Part shown: positions 50,647 to 60,117 of the stretch, piece after piece
How the letters are laid out: every line of letters begins with the position of its first letter
How positions within the stretch are numbered: position 1 is the first letter of the stretch
Origin: an uncultured Bacilli bacterium
Lineage (GTDB): Bacteria > Bacillota_I > Bacilli_A > RFN20 > CAG-826
Reading direction: 5' to 3'
Assembly (NCBI GenBank): GCA_934140155.1
Contig: CAKPBC010000008.1
Span: forward strand, 5,687-69,686
DNA length: 64,000 nucleotides
Translations under genes and position numbers: made by a program
The notes under the pieces: generated by a model
What the model saw: the letters and a program-made list of their open reading frames with translations, nothing else
What the model was told of the DNA's origin: nothing
Databases searched by the model: none

Positions 50647-51648
50647 CTAATTTGCCAAATTAGGTACTGGTACCTGAAAATTATTAACATCTGCAGTAAT
50701 GAGACTACTACCAACAGTATGTTTTACATTCATTGTTTGACTATTAGCAAGACAATATTTGTATTTTGCTGATTCCGGCTTTCCGTCATCCCAAGTAACA
50801 TCAACACCATACCAACTAGTAATGTTTTTAGTATAATTCCACATATGCCCAACATTTTCAGATATTCCTACTACAGTTATAGTTTCAATTTCTACTAAAT
50901 CAGAAAGTAATTGATATGTTTTAGCATATCCTTCGCATACCGATCCCGTAGAATTATCATTATCAATCGCACCAAGTATATTATGCGCGTGCTTATTAGT
51001 GGATGGAGTTCCATCTACATATTCGTAATAGGTAGAATCGCAAATATAGTCGTGAATAAAACGTGCTTTTGTAACATTTGAAGAATTATTTACCGATTGA
51101 AATTTAGAAAGAAAACCATTTTTATAATTTTCAATTTTAGTATTATATGTTGCTCTAACAGAAGATGATATATACTCGTCATCAAAAAGGACATTAATTA
51201 CATCACAAAACATTCCATCGATAACACCCATAGTATATTGAAATCCATTTTTCAAAAAATAAAATTCCGGATTATTATGTAAAAAAGAAAAGTAAACTGC
51301 TTTTACCACATCTAAATTTTCATATTTAATTTGACAAATAACTTGCGAATTATAATCAGCGTTATTTTCTAATACATTTTTGCAAGCACCATATAAGTTT
51401 TGATACAACGATATCGCTTCATCTTTGTAAGCAGAATAAATCGAATTATCTTTAAATTGTAAATAATCATAACGCTTAATATCATAATTATATGATGGCG
51501 CTATACTATTTGCGATACTATTAAAATTAGAACTTTTATCAGCACTTGGAAAATGAATAAGCATATCGCAAGAAGATAACAAAGAAGATATTAGCCCTAG
51601 CCCAATTAAATATTTAGATTTATTATTTGTTTTAATCTTGTTATTCAT
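50647..51648 (-). CDS. Transglutaminase-like lipoprotein
   Basis: 333 residues. A type II signal peptide ends at LISSLLSSC (lipobox, Cys about residue 27), so the protein is anchored outside. The transglutaminase/protease-like core has Cys in GSVCEGYAKTYQLL, His in VGHMWNY and Asp in GVDVTWDD, the Cys-His-Asp triad. Such proteins act on peptides or cell-wall material. It stands 24 bases after, and on the same strand as, no other related gene except the repeat protein downstream. GGAGG precedes the ATG. Confidence 0.85.
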   Translation of the reverse strand: MNNKIKTNNKSKYLIGLGLISSLLSSCDMLIHFPSADKSSNFNSIANSIAPSYNYDIKRYDYLQFKDNSIYSAYKDEAISLYQNLYGACKNVLENNADYNSQVICQIKYENLDVVKAVYFSFLHNNPEFYFLKNGFQYTMGVIDGMFCDVINVLFDDEYISSSVRATYNTKIENYKNGFLSKFQSVNNSSNVTKARFIHDYICDSTYYEYVDGTPSTNKHAHNILGAIDNDNSTGSVCEGYAKTYQLLSDLVEIETITVVGISENVGHMWNYTKNITSWYGVDVTWDDGKPESAKYKYCLANSQTMNVKHTVGSSLITADVNNFQVPVPNLAN

Positions 51649-51770
51649 AAAATCCTCCGTAAATATGAAACAACTAGCATTTCATTTATGCACATATATA
51701 TTAGTTTATTTATTAGCAATTAGTCAATTTATTTAAACAAAAACACGACTAATCATAACTAAAAAATCGT

Positions 51771-51798
51771 TTTACTTTTTATAAATTTGACATATAAT
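51771..51798 (+). promoter_or_regulatory. Promoter of the unidentified RNA
   Basis: TTTACT (51771-51776), 16 bases, TATAAT (51793-51798). An overlapping TTGACA (51788-51793) has TAGATG 17 bases on as a poorer alternative. Confidence 0.6.
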
Positions 51799-51804
51799 AA
51801 ATAC

Positions 51805-52035
51805 GTACTTAGATGGACCGTGTTATGGCACGTAAAAGCTAAGCTGTGCTTGGGCAGGTTAAAATACCAAGACAAAGTATTTATAATACTTCCTTATAGT
51901 TAGGTGAATACTATAGTCCACGATTAGACTTAAAATTCTATCGACTATAGACATTCGAAAGGGTGTTGGGGCTCTTAGCCAGCATAAAACCATTAATCAA
52001 CCAATTACGAGAATACTTTATGTATTCTCTTTTTT
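51805..52035 (+). ncRNA. Unidentified structured RNA of about 230 nt
   Basis: No open frame of note lies here, yet G+C is raised against the flanks. A promoter stands in front and a perfect terminator GAGAATAC-TTTAT-GTATTCTC plus six T (52009-52035) closes it. Visible hairpins are CTATAGTC/GACTATAG (8 bp, about 51911-51950), ACATTC-GAAA-GGGTGT (GNRA loop, about 51951-51966) and GGCT-CTT-AGCC; GCTAAG near the 5' end can pair with CTTAGC near the 3' end. No gene follows on this strand, so it is not a riboswitch for one. 6S RNA is a candidate by size; RNase P, tmRNA and SRP RNA signatures are absent. Confidence 0.6.
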
Positions 52036-52052
52036 AATACCAGCAAATAAAA

Positions 52053-52095
52053 AAATGTATCCTAAACTTTAGGTAACAAAGTCTAAGATACATTT
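52053..52095 (-). terminator. Terminator after tyrS
   Basis: Long stem AAATGTATC.../...GATACATTT on the minus strand with T-run, 8 bases past the tyrS stop. Confidence 0.85.
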
Positions 52096-52102
52096 ATAAT
52101 AA

Positions 52103-53323
52103 TTATTTCATTTCTACTTTTTTGAAGTTCTTCTTGCCTTTACGTAAGACAAAACCATTTTTAACTTGATCAACGCTAATTAATAATTTAACATCATTAA
52201 CTTTATCATTATCAATAACAACTCCGCCTTGTTCTACTGCACGTCTTGCATCAGATTTTGAAGTAGCTAATTCCACTTTCATAAGTAATGATAAGATATC
52301 AATATGTCCCTCAGTAAAGTCTTCTTCACTTAATACTACGCTTGGCATATTTGCGGCACTACCAGCGCTAAATAAAGATTCTGCAGTTGCTTTAGCGGCG
52401 TCTGCTTTTTCTTTACCATGAACCATACTTGTTAATTCATAAGCAAGAACTTTTTTCGCTTCATTAAGTTCTGCTCCTTCCATCTTTTCAAATTTTGCAA
52501 TTTCTTCAAGTGGAATAAATGTTAACATCTTCATACATTTAACTACATCAGCGTCATCAATATTACGCCAATATTGATAGAATTCAAATGGTGTAGTTTT
52601 ATTTTCATCTAACCATACCGCACCAGATTGTGTTTTACCCATTTTCTTACCTTCGCTATTAAGTAATAAGTTAATAGTTAAAGCGGAAGCATCTTTACCT
52701 AATTTCTTACGAATTAATTCAGTACCGGCAAGCATATTAGACCATTGATCATCGCCACCAAATTGTAAGTTACAACCATATTTTAAGAATAATTGATAGA
52801 AGTCATAACTTTGCATAATCATATAGTTAAATTCTAAGAAACTTAATCCTTTTTCCATACGTGATTTATAGCATTCAGCACGTAACATATTATTAACAGA
52901 AAAGCAAGCACCAACGTCACGAAGTAATTCAATATAATTTAAATTACGTAACCAATCAGCGTTATTAACCATTAAAGCTTTACCTTCAGAAAAATCAATA
53001 AATCTTTCCATTTGTTTTTTGAAACATTCACAGTTATGGTTAATATCTTCCACTGTTAACATCTTACGCATATCACTTCTACCACTTGGATCACCAATCA
53101 TACCAGTGCCACCGCCAATTAACGCAATTGGACGATTACCCGCTAATTGGAGACGTTTCATTAAGACTAAAGTCATAAAGTGACCAACATGTAAGCTATC
53201 TGCAGTTGGATCAAAACCAATATAGAATGTTGCCTTTCCATTATTAATTAATTCTTTGATTAATTTTTCATCTGTTACTTGGGCAATTAATCCTCTTGCC
53301 ACTAATTCTTCATAAAGTTCCAT
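52103..53323 (-). CDS. tyrS: Tyrosyl-tRNA synthetase
   Basis: Charges tRNA-Tyr, 406 residues. The class I catalytic core has the HIGH motif as HVGH (in DPTADSLHVGHFM), QFGGDDQWSN for tyrosine binding, and KMSKS as KMGKT. A C-terminal S4-like RNA-binding domain follows (TSKSDARRAVEQGGVVIDNDKV). The start ATG 53323 has AAAAGGAG 7 bases upstream; the longer frame runs into the T-box leader. Confidence 0.97.
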   Translation of the reverse strand: MELYEELVARGLIAQVTDEKLIKELINNGKATFYIGFDPTADSLHVGHFMTLVLMKRLQLAGNRPIALIGGGTGMIGDPSGRSDMRKMLTVEDINHNCECFKKQMERFIDFSEGKALMVNNADWLRNLNYIELLRDVGACFSVNNMLRAECYKSRMEKGLSFLEFNYMIMQSYDFYQLFLKYGCNLQFGGDDQWSNMLAGTELIRKKLGKDASALTINLLLNSEGKKMGKTQSGAVWLDENKTTPFEFYQYWRNIDDADVVKCMKMLTFIPLEEIAKFEKMEGAELNEAKKVLAYELTSMVHGKEKADAAKATAESLFSAGSAANMPSVVLSEEDFTEGHIDILSLLMKVELATSKSDARRAVEQGGVVIDNDKVNDVKLLISVDQVKNGFVLRKGKKNFKKVEMK

Positions 53324-53578
53324 TTGTTTTCTCCTTTTAAAAAAATAAAAATTCGCCCCTATTAAAGGACGAATTAATCGTGTTACCACCTTTATTCGTA
53401 GATAATTCGCATTATCTACCTTAGTGAGTCTTAGACTCAATACTTAACGCGCATTAACGAGTGTTATTAGCACTAACTCCAAGGTGTATTCATAATTAAT
53501 AACTATTTCTTTGCACCATCCAGAAACTCTCTACTAATTTATTAATTACTACTATCCTTATCTTCGCTTTTTATTATA
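53324..53578 (-). promoter_or_regulatory. T-box leader of tyrS (Tyr, specifier TAC)
   Basis: The T-box AAGGTGGTAACACG is at 53392-53379 and the terminator AATTCGTCC/GGGGCGAATT with T-run at 53375-53345. The specifier TAC is at 53488-53486, in GAA-TAC-ACC-TTGGAG. The -10 TATAAT (53578-53573) lies over the stop codon of the ccpA-like gene, so the promoter is inside that gene's 3' end. Confidence 0.93.
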
Positions 53579-54569
53579 AAGTTGAATTACGTTTAACAAA
53601 TTCTGAAGCAATACGATAATGTTTATCGACTTCTTCATTATTCATAATCTTAGCAAGCATTTCAACAGCTTGAGCACCAATCTTATATAAATCAATATGC
53701 ATTGATGAAATCATTGGACGCATAATTGAAGCATATTTAGTACCAATAAGTGATAATACTTCAACATCTTCTGGTACTCTTAATCCTGAGTCAAGGGCGG
53801 CATTCATAACTGCAGCGGCTAATGAATCACGATAAGTTAAGAAATAACCACTCTTTGTTGACTTAAAGAATTTTAAGAAATCACTATAAGTTTTAGAATA
53901 AGAGTCATCACTACTTAAGATACCATAGCTAATATTATGTTTAACATGAGTATCAACAAATACTTTTTCAATTCTAGCTAATAATTTACCAGAATTATGA
54001 GAATGTAAGAAATACATTTCTTTAGTTGGATGTTCTAAGTATTCATTTAAAATATTACGAATATTATGTTCATAACCAAAGTGAATACAGCCAACATTGC
54101 TAGCTTCAATATCATTGTTAATAGCAACAAGTGGTACAGCATAACCAGCAATCTTCATTAATTCTTCGTTTTCTAATTCATCATCAAATATAATCGCACC
54201 ATCAACATGGGAAGTAATAACTTTTTCCATAACTTTTAAAGCATCTTCACGGTTATGAGATGTTGTATATAATCTTAAATCATAACCTAATTCTTTTGCT
54301 TTATCAGTCATACCACTTAACATGTTAGAAATATAAACATAGTTCGCAGATGGTATAACAATACCAATACAAGTCGACTTAGATGTTGCAAGACCTTGCG
54401 CTAAGGCAGAAGGCTTATAACCCAATTTCTTAATGACCTCATTAACTTTATCACGAGTTTTTGGGGCAACTAAAGCGTTGTTATTGATAACACGAGAAAC
54501 GGTTGCTAATGAAACTCCTGAGATTTTAGCAACTTCATAAATCGTTACTCTACTTTTTAAATTTTCCAT
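53574..54569 (-). CDS. ccpA: LacI-family regulator, probable CcpA
   Basis: 331 residues. The N-terminal HTH and hinge (VTIYEVAKISGVSLATVSRVINNNALVAPKTRDKVNEVIKKLGYKPSALAQGLA) match CcpA closely, followed by the periplasmic-binding-like core (TCIGIVIPSANYVYISNMLSGM). The neighbours murC and ytxH are those of ccpA in Bacillus. CcpA with HPr-Ser-P controls carbon catabolite genes; a cre-like site lies before the oad operon. GGAGG is in front of the ATG. Confidence 0.85.
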   Translation of the reverse strand: MENLKSRVTIYEVAKISGVSLATVSRVINNNALVAPKTRDKVNEVIKKLGYKPSALAQGLATSKSTCIGIVIPSANYVYISNMLSGMTDKAKELGYDLRLYTTSHNREDALKVMEKVITSHVDGAIIFDDELENEELMKIAGYAVPLVAINNDIEASNVGCIHFGYEHNIRNILNEYLEHPTKEMYFLHSHNSGKLLARIEKVFVDTHVKHNISYGILSSDDSYSKTYSDFLKFFKSTKSGYFLTYRDSLAAAVMNAALDSGLRVPEDVEVLSLIGTKYASIMRPMISSMHIDLYKIGAQAVEMLAKIMNNEEVDKHYRIASEFVKRNSTL

Positions 54570-54594
54570 TTAACATTCCTCCTTGTTTTCATAC

Positions 54595-54629
54595 ATTTTC
54601 ATTTTAAATGAAAATATTTTCATAGTCAA
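54595..54629 (-). promoter_or_regulatory. ccpA promoter with overlapping palindromes
   Basis: -35 TTGACT (54629-54624), 17 bases, -10 TAAAAT (54606-54601). The spacer holds the perfect 14-bp palindrome TGAAAATATTTTCA (54609-54622), a cre-like form with TA in place of the central CG. A second palindrome, ATTTTCATTT-A-AAATGAAAAT, at 54595-54615, overlaps the -10. Binding here would block the promoter, so autorepression is inferred. Confidence 0.7.
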
Positions 54630-54674
54630 TGAGTTTAAAAAATATTTTTTAATTTTTACAAGTTGTTTACAAAA

Positions 54675-54700
54675 TTAAAAAGTGCCTAGTCGCACTTTTA
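54675..54700 (-). terminator. Terminator after ytxH
   Basis: AAAAGTGC-GACTAG-GCACTTTTT hairpin with T-run on the minus strand. Confidence 0.85.
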
Positions 54701-54721
54701 TGAGATGTTTATTCCATCGTT

Positions 54722-54988
54722 TTATTTTTTCTTTTTCTTTTTTTTCGATGTAATATCTTTTTCCATTTTCTTCATAAATTCATCGACGTCTTCATTAACA
54801 TCATTACTTAATTTAGAAAATTCTTGTTTGATATCATCGGTTACTTTTTTGACATTATTAGACTCATGATTTTCTCGGTCATCGTTACGACACATTTCCT
54901 TAGCTTTCGATACGAAATATGGAAGTGATATGGTAAGTGCTGCTCCGGTAATTAAGCCGAATCCAAATGCCATAGTTCGAAAATGCAT
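54722..54988 (-). CDS. ytxH: YtxH-like protein
   Basis: 88 residues. An N-terminal Gly-containing hydrophobic helix (AFGFGLITGAALTISLPYFVSKAKE) is followed by a charged helical region and a Lys-rich tail (SKKKKKKK). This is the YtxH/general stress type; in Bacillus it also lies after murC and before ccpA. AGGAGG precedes the ATG by 5 bases. Role unknown. Confidence 0.75.
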   Translation of the reverse strand: MHFRTMAFGFGLITGAALTISLPYFVSKAKEMCRNDDRENHESNNVKKVTDDIKQEFSKLSNDVNEDVDEFMKKMEKDITSKKKKKKK

Positions 54989-55005
54989 AATGCCTCCTAT
55001 AAGAT

Positions 55006-56277
55006 TTAACTTTTAAAATCCGCTAGTCCATAAATCCAATCATCAATATTTTTGGAACTCATGAATAGATAAACTGTGTTGCTTTCTTCTTTTTCTTCGT
55101 TTATTAACTCACTTAAAGTATCAACATAGCTTATTCGAGTATCTGCATTTAATAACTTTGTATTAGCTTCTACTAATTCATAAATTGGTAAGATATAAGC
55201 TTTATCAAAGTTTAATAAGACTTTTTTAAATTCCCGTTGAAATTTAACTAGTCTAGAATAACGATCTGGTTTAAAGATTCCTACGACTCTATGACTAGGA
55301 TACATCTCACGGGCTATTTCTAGACTTGCTAAAATTTCACTCGGATGATGTGCGTAATCATCAATAAACACATCTCTTGCTATTATCTTGTGTTGCATTC
55401 TACGGTTTATACAAAAAATATCGTTAAAATTTTTAAAAGCTTTTTCGATATTTAAATTTGAACTATGTAAGAAAGCAATAACACTTAGTAAATGTAAAGC
55501 ATTATATAAGCCAAATATTGCCACATCAAGATGATAGATTTTTTCTTTTTTATAATAGACATCTCCTTTAATTCCATGTGTTAAATCTAAATTTTTAAAA
55601 TAATAATCAGCATTTTCGCTTACTCCATAAGTTAACAAATTATGATGATGGACTTTATTCCTATAATCATAATTAACTATCACCTTATTAGCGTGTTTAC
55701 AAAATTTATTAAAAGCACTATTATATTGCCTTTTTGTTTTAAAATAATCGACATGGTCATAATCAATATTAGTAATAATAATTGTATTAGGATAGTAAGT
55801 AAGGAAATGTTCATAATATTCACATGCTTCATATACAATCATATTATTAGCAAATCCTCCGATACCAACACCATCTCCACGTAACATTGAACATCCTAAA
55901 ATATTACTTATGGCATGATGAAAGTATCCCACTGTGGAAGTTTTTCCATGTGTGCCACATATTGCCACTTGATATAAACTAGAAAAATAATCATGAATAA
56001 AATGATTATATTCTTTATAAGGAATATTTTTGTTTTTTATTTTTTCAATAATTGGATGATTAATAAAAGAATGTCCAACAATAACAAAATCCGTATCACT
56101 AGGAATATCGCTATCTTCTAATAATACATCAACATTTATATTTCTCTTTTTTAAAATATCACTAGTAAACACAATGTGATCAATATCATTACCTCTTACT
56201 TCATGTCCATCGTCAACCAAGATACCCGCTAAAGCGGCCATACCTGTTCCTTTAATACCAATCAAATAGAATTTCAT
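55006..56277 (-). CDS. murC: UDP-N-acetylmuramate-L-alanine ligase
   Basis: Adds the first amino acid to the peptidoglycan precursor, 423 residues. Motifs are the N-terminal GIKGTGMAALA, the ATP site CGTHGKTST, ITNIDYDHVDYF and DDYAHHPSEI. It is somewhat shorter than the usual 430-460. A ytxH-like gene and ccpA follow, as in Bacillus. Its presence means the cell makes murein and is not a true mollicute. Confidence 0.95.
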   Translation of the reverse strand: MKFYLIGIKGTGMAALAGILVDDGHEVRGNDIDHIVFTSDILKKRNINVDVLLEDSDIPSDTDFVIVGHSFINHPIIEKIKNKNIPYKEYNHFIHDYFSSLYQVAICGTHGKTSTVGYFHHAISNILGCSMLRGDGVGIGGFANNMIVYEACEYYEHFLTYYPNTIIITNIDYDHVDYFKTKRQYNSAFNKFCKHANKVIVNYDYRNKVHHHNLLTYGVSENADYYFKNLDLTHGIKGDVYYKKEKIYHLDVAIFGLYNALHLLSVIAFLHSSNLNIEKAFKNFNDIFCINRRMQHKIIARDVFIDDYAHHPSEILASLEIAREMYPSHRVVGIFKPDRYSRLVKFQREFKKVLLNFDKAYILPIYELVEANTKLLNADTRISYVDTLSELINEEKEESNTVYLFMSSKNIDDWIYGLADFKS

Positions 56278-56553
56278 AGAATCACCATTACAATATATGC
56301 AAATGATAATTTAATATTTGATATAATATTATTAATTATCTGCTTTTTTAATTGAATAACCAACTATCGCTCGTTTATTTCAAATTCTTGATTTATCAGA
56401 ATAAATGTCCAAATAATTTTAGGTATAAAGCATTTTAGTAATTGTTTTTGATAATTATTGTCTTTATAAAACTTGTAATACGCAAAGGTCGAATACAAGT
56501 TTTAATATCTTAATTTTGCTAGATTATGTGACTTAAAAAGTTAAATAATTATC
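56278..56553. other. Gap upstream of murC
   Basis: AT-rich DNA of 276 bases. A 10-bp inverted repeat AAAACTTGTA/TACAAGTTTT (56468-56503, 16-base loop) may end the ATPase gene on the minus strand, though no T-run follows. No gene seen. Confidence 0.4.
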
Positions 56554-57972
56554 TTACTTATATAATTCGGATAGAGAAATAAGAACAATATTATCATTAT
56601 TTTGTGTTTTAAACCAATCACTAAATCCAGATAATGAAAACAAAATGTATTTACTAAGCTTATATTTTGTAGAAATCAAAGTTGCTCTTCTTACTAATGT
56701 GTCATAAATAGATTTATCTATTACTTCATTTTTAAATTTACATTCACCAATAACATATTTTTTATCAATAGTGGATATTCCCACTACATCAATATCAGTT
56801 GGTTGATTTTTCTTTTCGCCATTACTATTTATAGTAATTTCATTTCCCCACCAAGATCCAACATTAGTAATAAAACAATCAAAATCGCCTTGTATTCCAT
56901 GAACCAATGTATAATAATGACACATATTTTCGAATATACTGCCCATATATTCGTGAAGTTTTGGCTTAACAACTTTATTAAAATACAAGTCCCCTTTATT
57001 AATTTCAATTACACTTGTTGCTTTTGGTATAAATTCGTACCAAAACTTAAACATATCATCTCTTAAGACATATTGAGTTTTTTTCTTATTATTCTCTTCT
57101 GTTATACATTTTTTCTTTTCGATTAAGCCTACACTAATTAACTTGTCTAAAGAATACAAAATAGTTGATTCCTTTTCACCAACTTTATTAGCAATCAAGT
57201 TAACAGTATTTTCACCAGATGCAATTTTTTCAATTATGTTATTTACCAAAGAAATATCAGAAAATTCTTGAGTTAATAAGTTTCTAGTTTCATCATATAA
57301 ATAACCATTAGTCTTAAAAAACAAATCAATTATATTTTCATCAATACTTTTATTTTGATTAATTAAAGAAAGATATTTAGCAACACCACCTGTTATTCCA
57401 TAACATATCGCTTTATCTTCATAAGAATAATTTGGCACGAATTTCGCCGATTCTAAATAATCAAAAGCCTCTAATTTTATTTGTGATTCTCTTCTTCCAA
57501 ATATTGGACTTTTTTCACTTAGAACTTTATTTTCCATAAAACTTAAAGATGAGCCACATAATATTATTTTTAAATTTTTATCATTCCAAATTGAATCAAC
57601 ATATTTTTGTAAAATTGATAATAAAGCATCATCTTTTTCTGCCCAATATGGCAATTCATCTATAACAAGAATAAGTTTTTCCTTACCAATAGTTTTATTA
57701 ATAAAATCAAATATTGATTCTAATGATTCAAATTTTATGTTATCAAGTGCAGGTAATAAAGTCGCAACTACTTGTCGAGCAAATAATTCTATATTTCTTT
57801 CTTTACCAACTTTTGTCGCAGTATAAAATATTGCTTTTTTATTTTTTATAAACTCCGCTATTAAAGTTGATTTTCCAATATGTTTACGGCCATAGATAAT
57901 AGTCATACCTATTCCATCTTTACTATACAAGTCTTCTAATGTTTTTAACTCTTTTTCTCTACCAATAAACAT
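56554..57972 (-). CDS. ATPase with C-terminal DUF234/nuclease-like domain
   Basis: 472 residues. The archaeal-type ATPase start FIGREKELKTLEDLY leads to Walker A YGRKHIGKSTL and Walker B LILVIDELPYW; SIWNDKNLKIILCGSS is sensor I. A winged helix (VNLIANKVGEKESTILYSLDKLISVGLI) follows. The last part has PTDIDVVG...YVIGECKF, an Asp/Glu-x-Lys arrangement like PD-(D/E)xK nucleases. Such proteins are common and mobile in gut anaerobes, with no settled function. It is a single gene. Confidence 0.85.
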   Translation of the reverse strand: MFIGREKELKTLEDLYSKDGIGMTIIYGRKHIGKSTLIAEFIKNKKAIFYTATKVGKERNIELFARQVVATLLPALDNIKFESLESIFDFINKTIGKEKLILVIDELPYWAEKDDALLSILQKYVDSIWNDKNLKIILCGSSLSFMENKVLSEKSPIFGRRESQIKLEAFDYLESAKFVPNYSYEDKAICYGITGGVAKYLSLINQNKSIDENIIDLFFKTNGYLYDETRNLLTQEFSDISLVNNIIEKIASGENTVNLIANKVGEKESTILYSLDKLISVGLIEKKKCITEENNKKKTQYVLRDDMFKFWYEFIPKATSVIEINKGDLYFNKVVKPKLHEYMGSIFENMCHYYTLVHGIQGDFDCFITNVGSWWGNEITINSNGEKKNQPTDIDVVGISTIDKKYVIGECKFKNEVIDKSIYDTLVRRATLISTKYKLSKYILFSLSGFSDWFKTQNNDNIVLISLSELYK

Positions 57973-58051
57973 AATTTTTTCTCCTTACTTTTTATTCAAA
58001 TCGATTTTATTCAAATCAATCTGAATAAATTTTTTTAACTTTTCTTAAACT

Positions 58052-58089
58052 AAAAAAAGCCGAAAAACATCAACAGAGTTCCGACTTTT
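58052..58089 (-). terminator. Terminator after the manA-glk gene
   Basis: 11-bp stem AAAAGTCGGAA/TTTTCGGCTTTT with two G-T pairs, followed by T. Confidence 0.85.
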
Positions 58090-58111
58090 AAAAATATTAT
58101 TTAATTAATAA

Positions 58112-59962
58112 TTAATCAATTAATGATGCTGCCCCAATAATACCGGCATCATTACCAAGTTCTGCACATTTAATTTCAACTTTTGGTGTATTAAAGAAGC
58201 CATAATTTTCTTCTTCTAATAATGGTACTAAACGATTTAATAAATAATCTTTTTGTCCACTTAATCCACCACCAATAATAATTAATTCTGGTCTAAAGAT
58301 ATTACAGAAGTTTAATACTACTTCTTTTAAATATACAAAGTATTGATCTAACACCTTATTTGCGGCAGCGTCCCCTTCTTTAGCGCTATCGAAAATAATC
58401 TTACCATTTAAGTTATCAATATTATCTTGGCATTTTTTCCACATGATAGAGTCTTTATATTTACGCATTACTTTTTTAGCGTCATTTACTAATGCTGAAG
58501 CACTAGTGTAAGCTTCTAAACAACCTTTACGTCCACAAGTGCATTTTCTACCATTCATATGAATAACGCTATGTCCAATTTCTGCGCCTTTACCTTCATT
58601 ACCTTCATATAATTTTCCGTTAATGATGATTCCGCCACCAACACCAGTTCCAAGAGTAATCATGATAACATCTTTATATCCTTTGCCACAACCAAATTTG
58701 ACTTCACCTAATGTTGCTACATTTGCGTCATTACTGATTTTAGTTTCTAAACCACATACTCTTTCTAAAATTTTAGCAACTGGAAGACGATTCCATCTTA
58801 AATTACCAGAAAAGTCACATGTTCCTTCAATGGAGTTAATTGATCCAGGGCATCCAACACCAATTCCTAATGTATTTTCTTTTGAAACATTATTTTCTTC
58901 CATAAGTTTTAAAATTTTACGTCCTAATGTTTCAATCATTTCTACTTGAGTTTGATTAAAATCAACTGGATAAGTGGTTTTAGCTAACACTTGGCCAAAT
59001 TCATTAACAATACCAATTTTAAAAGTTGTTCCACCGATATCAACACCAATTACATATTTTTCCATTTTCAATACCTTTGTAAGAATATACGTTCCTACTC
59101 CTTCTATAAAACATTTTTCACCTGCGGAAATAAAAAACGAATCAAACTGTTGATAAGTAATTCCGTTTATTGTTCCTTTACCATCTAAAAAAGTAATTGA
59201 AACAAAAGAATCAGGTTCAAATATTTCCTTATCAATAATAGCATTTTTTTGATAACTTGCAAAGTATTTAGAGATACCAAGAAAATTTTTTTCATGATTT
59301 ACTTGTTTATATTTATGATAATCAATAACATTTAACGCTTTATCAATATGTAGTGGTCTTAAATTTCCATTTTTGTCTTTGCGGTTATAATCATAAAGAC
59401 GATATGTCAAATTTGAATTTTGTTGAATTTCAATTAAAGTAACACCTTTTCCAATCGCGTGAATTGTACCTGATTTAATAAAAAACACATCACCCTTTTT
59501 TACTTTAAAAAAGTTTAAATGATCTAATATTGTTCCTTCGTTTAAATACTTTCTTACTTTATCAATGTTTTCATCTTCTTTAAAACCGACATATAACCCC
59601 GCATCTTCTTTAGCGTCAATTACATACCACATCTCCGTTTTTCCATACTCTCCTTCATATTTAAGAGCGTATTCATCACTTGGATGCACTTGCACCGATA
59701 AATTATCTTGGGCATCAATAAGTTTTATTAATACTGGGAAATTAGAAAATTGCTCCGAGTTTTTTCCTAAATCCTTATCAGTAATAACATCTTTAAGATT
59801 TTTAATTTCACCATTAATATTAACTTTACTTAATCCATCTTTATGCATGGAAAGTTCCCAAGACTCCGCGATTTTATCTAAATCACTTTGACGATATTTT
59901 TTTAAATTATTTCCGCCCCACAAATAATCTTTTAATGCTGGTATAAGTTTCATAACAGGCAT
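58112..59962 (-). CDS. Mannose-6-phosphate isomerase / ROK glucokinase fusion
   Basis: 616 residues. The first half (to about 300) is a type I phosphomannose isomerase: LKDYLWGGNNL, SVQVHPSDEYA, GKTEMWYVIDA, KSGTIHAIGKG (zinc ligands Gln/His, Glu, His). The second half, from MEKYVIGVDIGGTTFKIGIV, is a complete ROK kinase with GTGVGGGIIING, EIGH and the zinc motif CTCGRKGCLEAY. No stop or frameshift separates them. AAAGG precedes the internal ATG at about 59064, so free glucokinase may also be made. Start 59962 has GAGGTG in front. It links mannose and glucose entry into glycolysis. Confidence 0.9.
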   Translation of the reverse strand: MPVMKLIPALKDYLWGGNNLKKYRQSDLDKIAESWELSMHKDGLSKVNINGEIKNLKDVITDKDLGKNSEQFSNFPVLIKLIDAQDNLSVQVHPSDEYALKYEGEYGKTEMWYVIDAKEDAGLYVGFKEDENIDKVRKYLNEGTILDHLNFFKVKKGDVFFIKSGTIHAIGKGVTLIEIQQNSNLTYRLYDYNRKDKNGNLRPLHIDKALNVIDYHKYKQVNHEKNFLGISKYFASYQKNAIIDKEIFEPDSFVSITFLDGKGTINGITYQQFDSFFISAGEKCFIEGVGTYILTKVLKMEKYVIGVDIGGTTFKIGIVNEFGQVLAKTTYPVDFNQTQVEMIETLGRKILKLMEENNVSKENTLGIGVGCPGSINSIEGTCDFSGNLRWNRLPVAKILERVCGLETKISNDANVATLGEVKFGCGKGYKDVIMITLGTGVGGGIIINGKLYEGNEGKGAEIGHSVIHMNGRKCTCGRKGCLEAYTSASALVNDAKKVMRKYKDSIMWKKCQDNIDNLNGKIIFDSAKEGDAAANKVLDQYFVYLKEVVLNFCNIFRPELIIIGGGLSGQKDYLLNRLVPLLEEENYGFFNTPKVEIKCAELGNDAGIIGAASLID

Positions 59963-60063
59963 AAAGTTCACCTCAAAACTTATTCTATTATGAAATTTAA
60001 TTAAGATTTTTATCTACAAAGTTATTTCCTTACATTATTTGAAAATTATTTTCATTTAAAACC

Positions 60064-60096
60064 ATAAAAAAAGACCTAGCGGTTAAACTAAGTCTT
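60064..60096 (-). terminator. Terminator after the DUF1292 gene
   Basis: 9-bp stem AAGACTTAG/CTAGGTCTT with 8-base loop and T-run on the minus strand. Confidence 0.88.
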
Positions 60097-60117
60097 GCAA
60101 TAATTGTTATTTTGTGA

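Noticed and set aside
51805..52035. Considered RNase P, tmRNA, SRP RNA, M-box and other riboswitches for this RNA
   Set aside because: The conserved blocks of these families are not found, and no gene lies downstream on the strand for a riboswitch to control.
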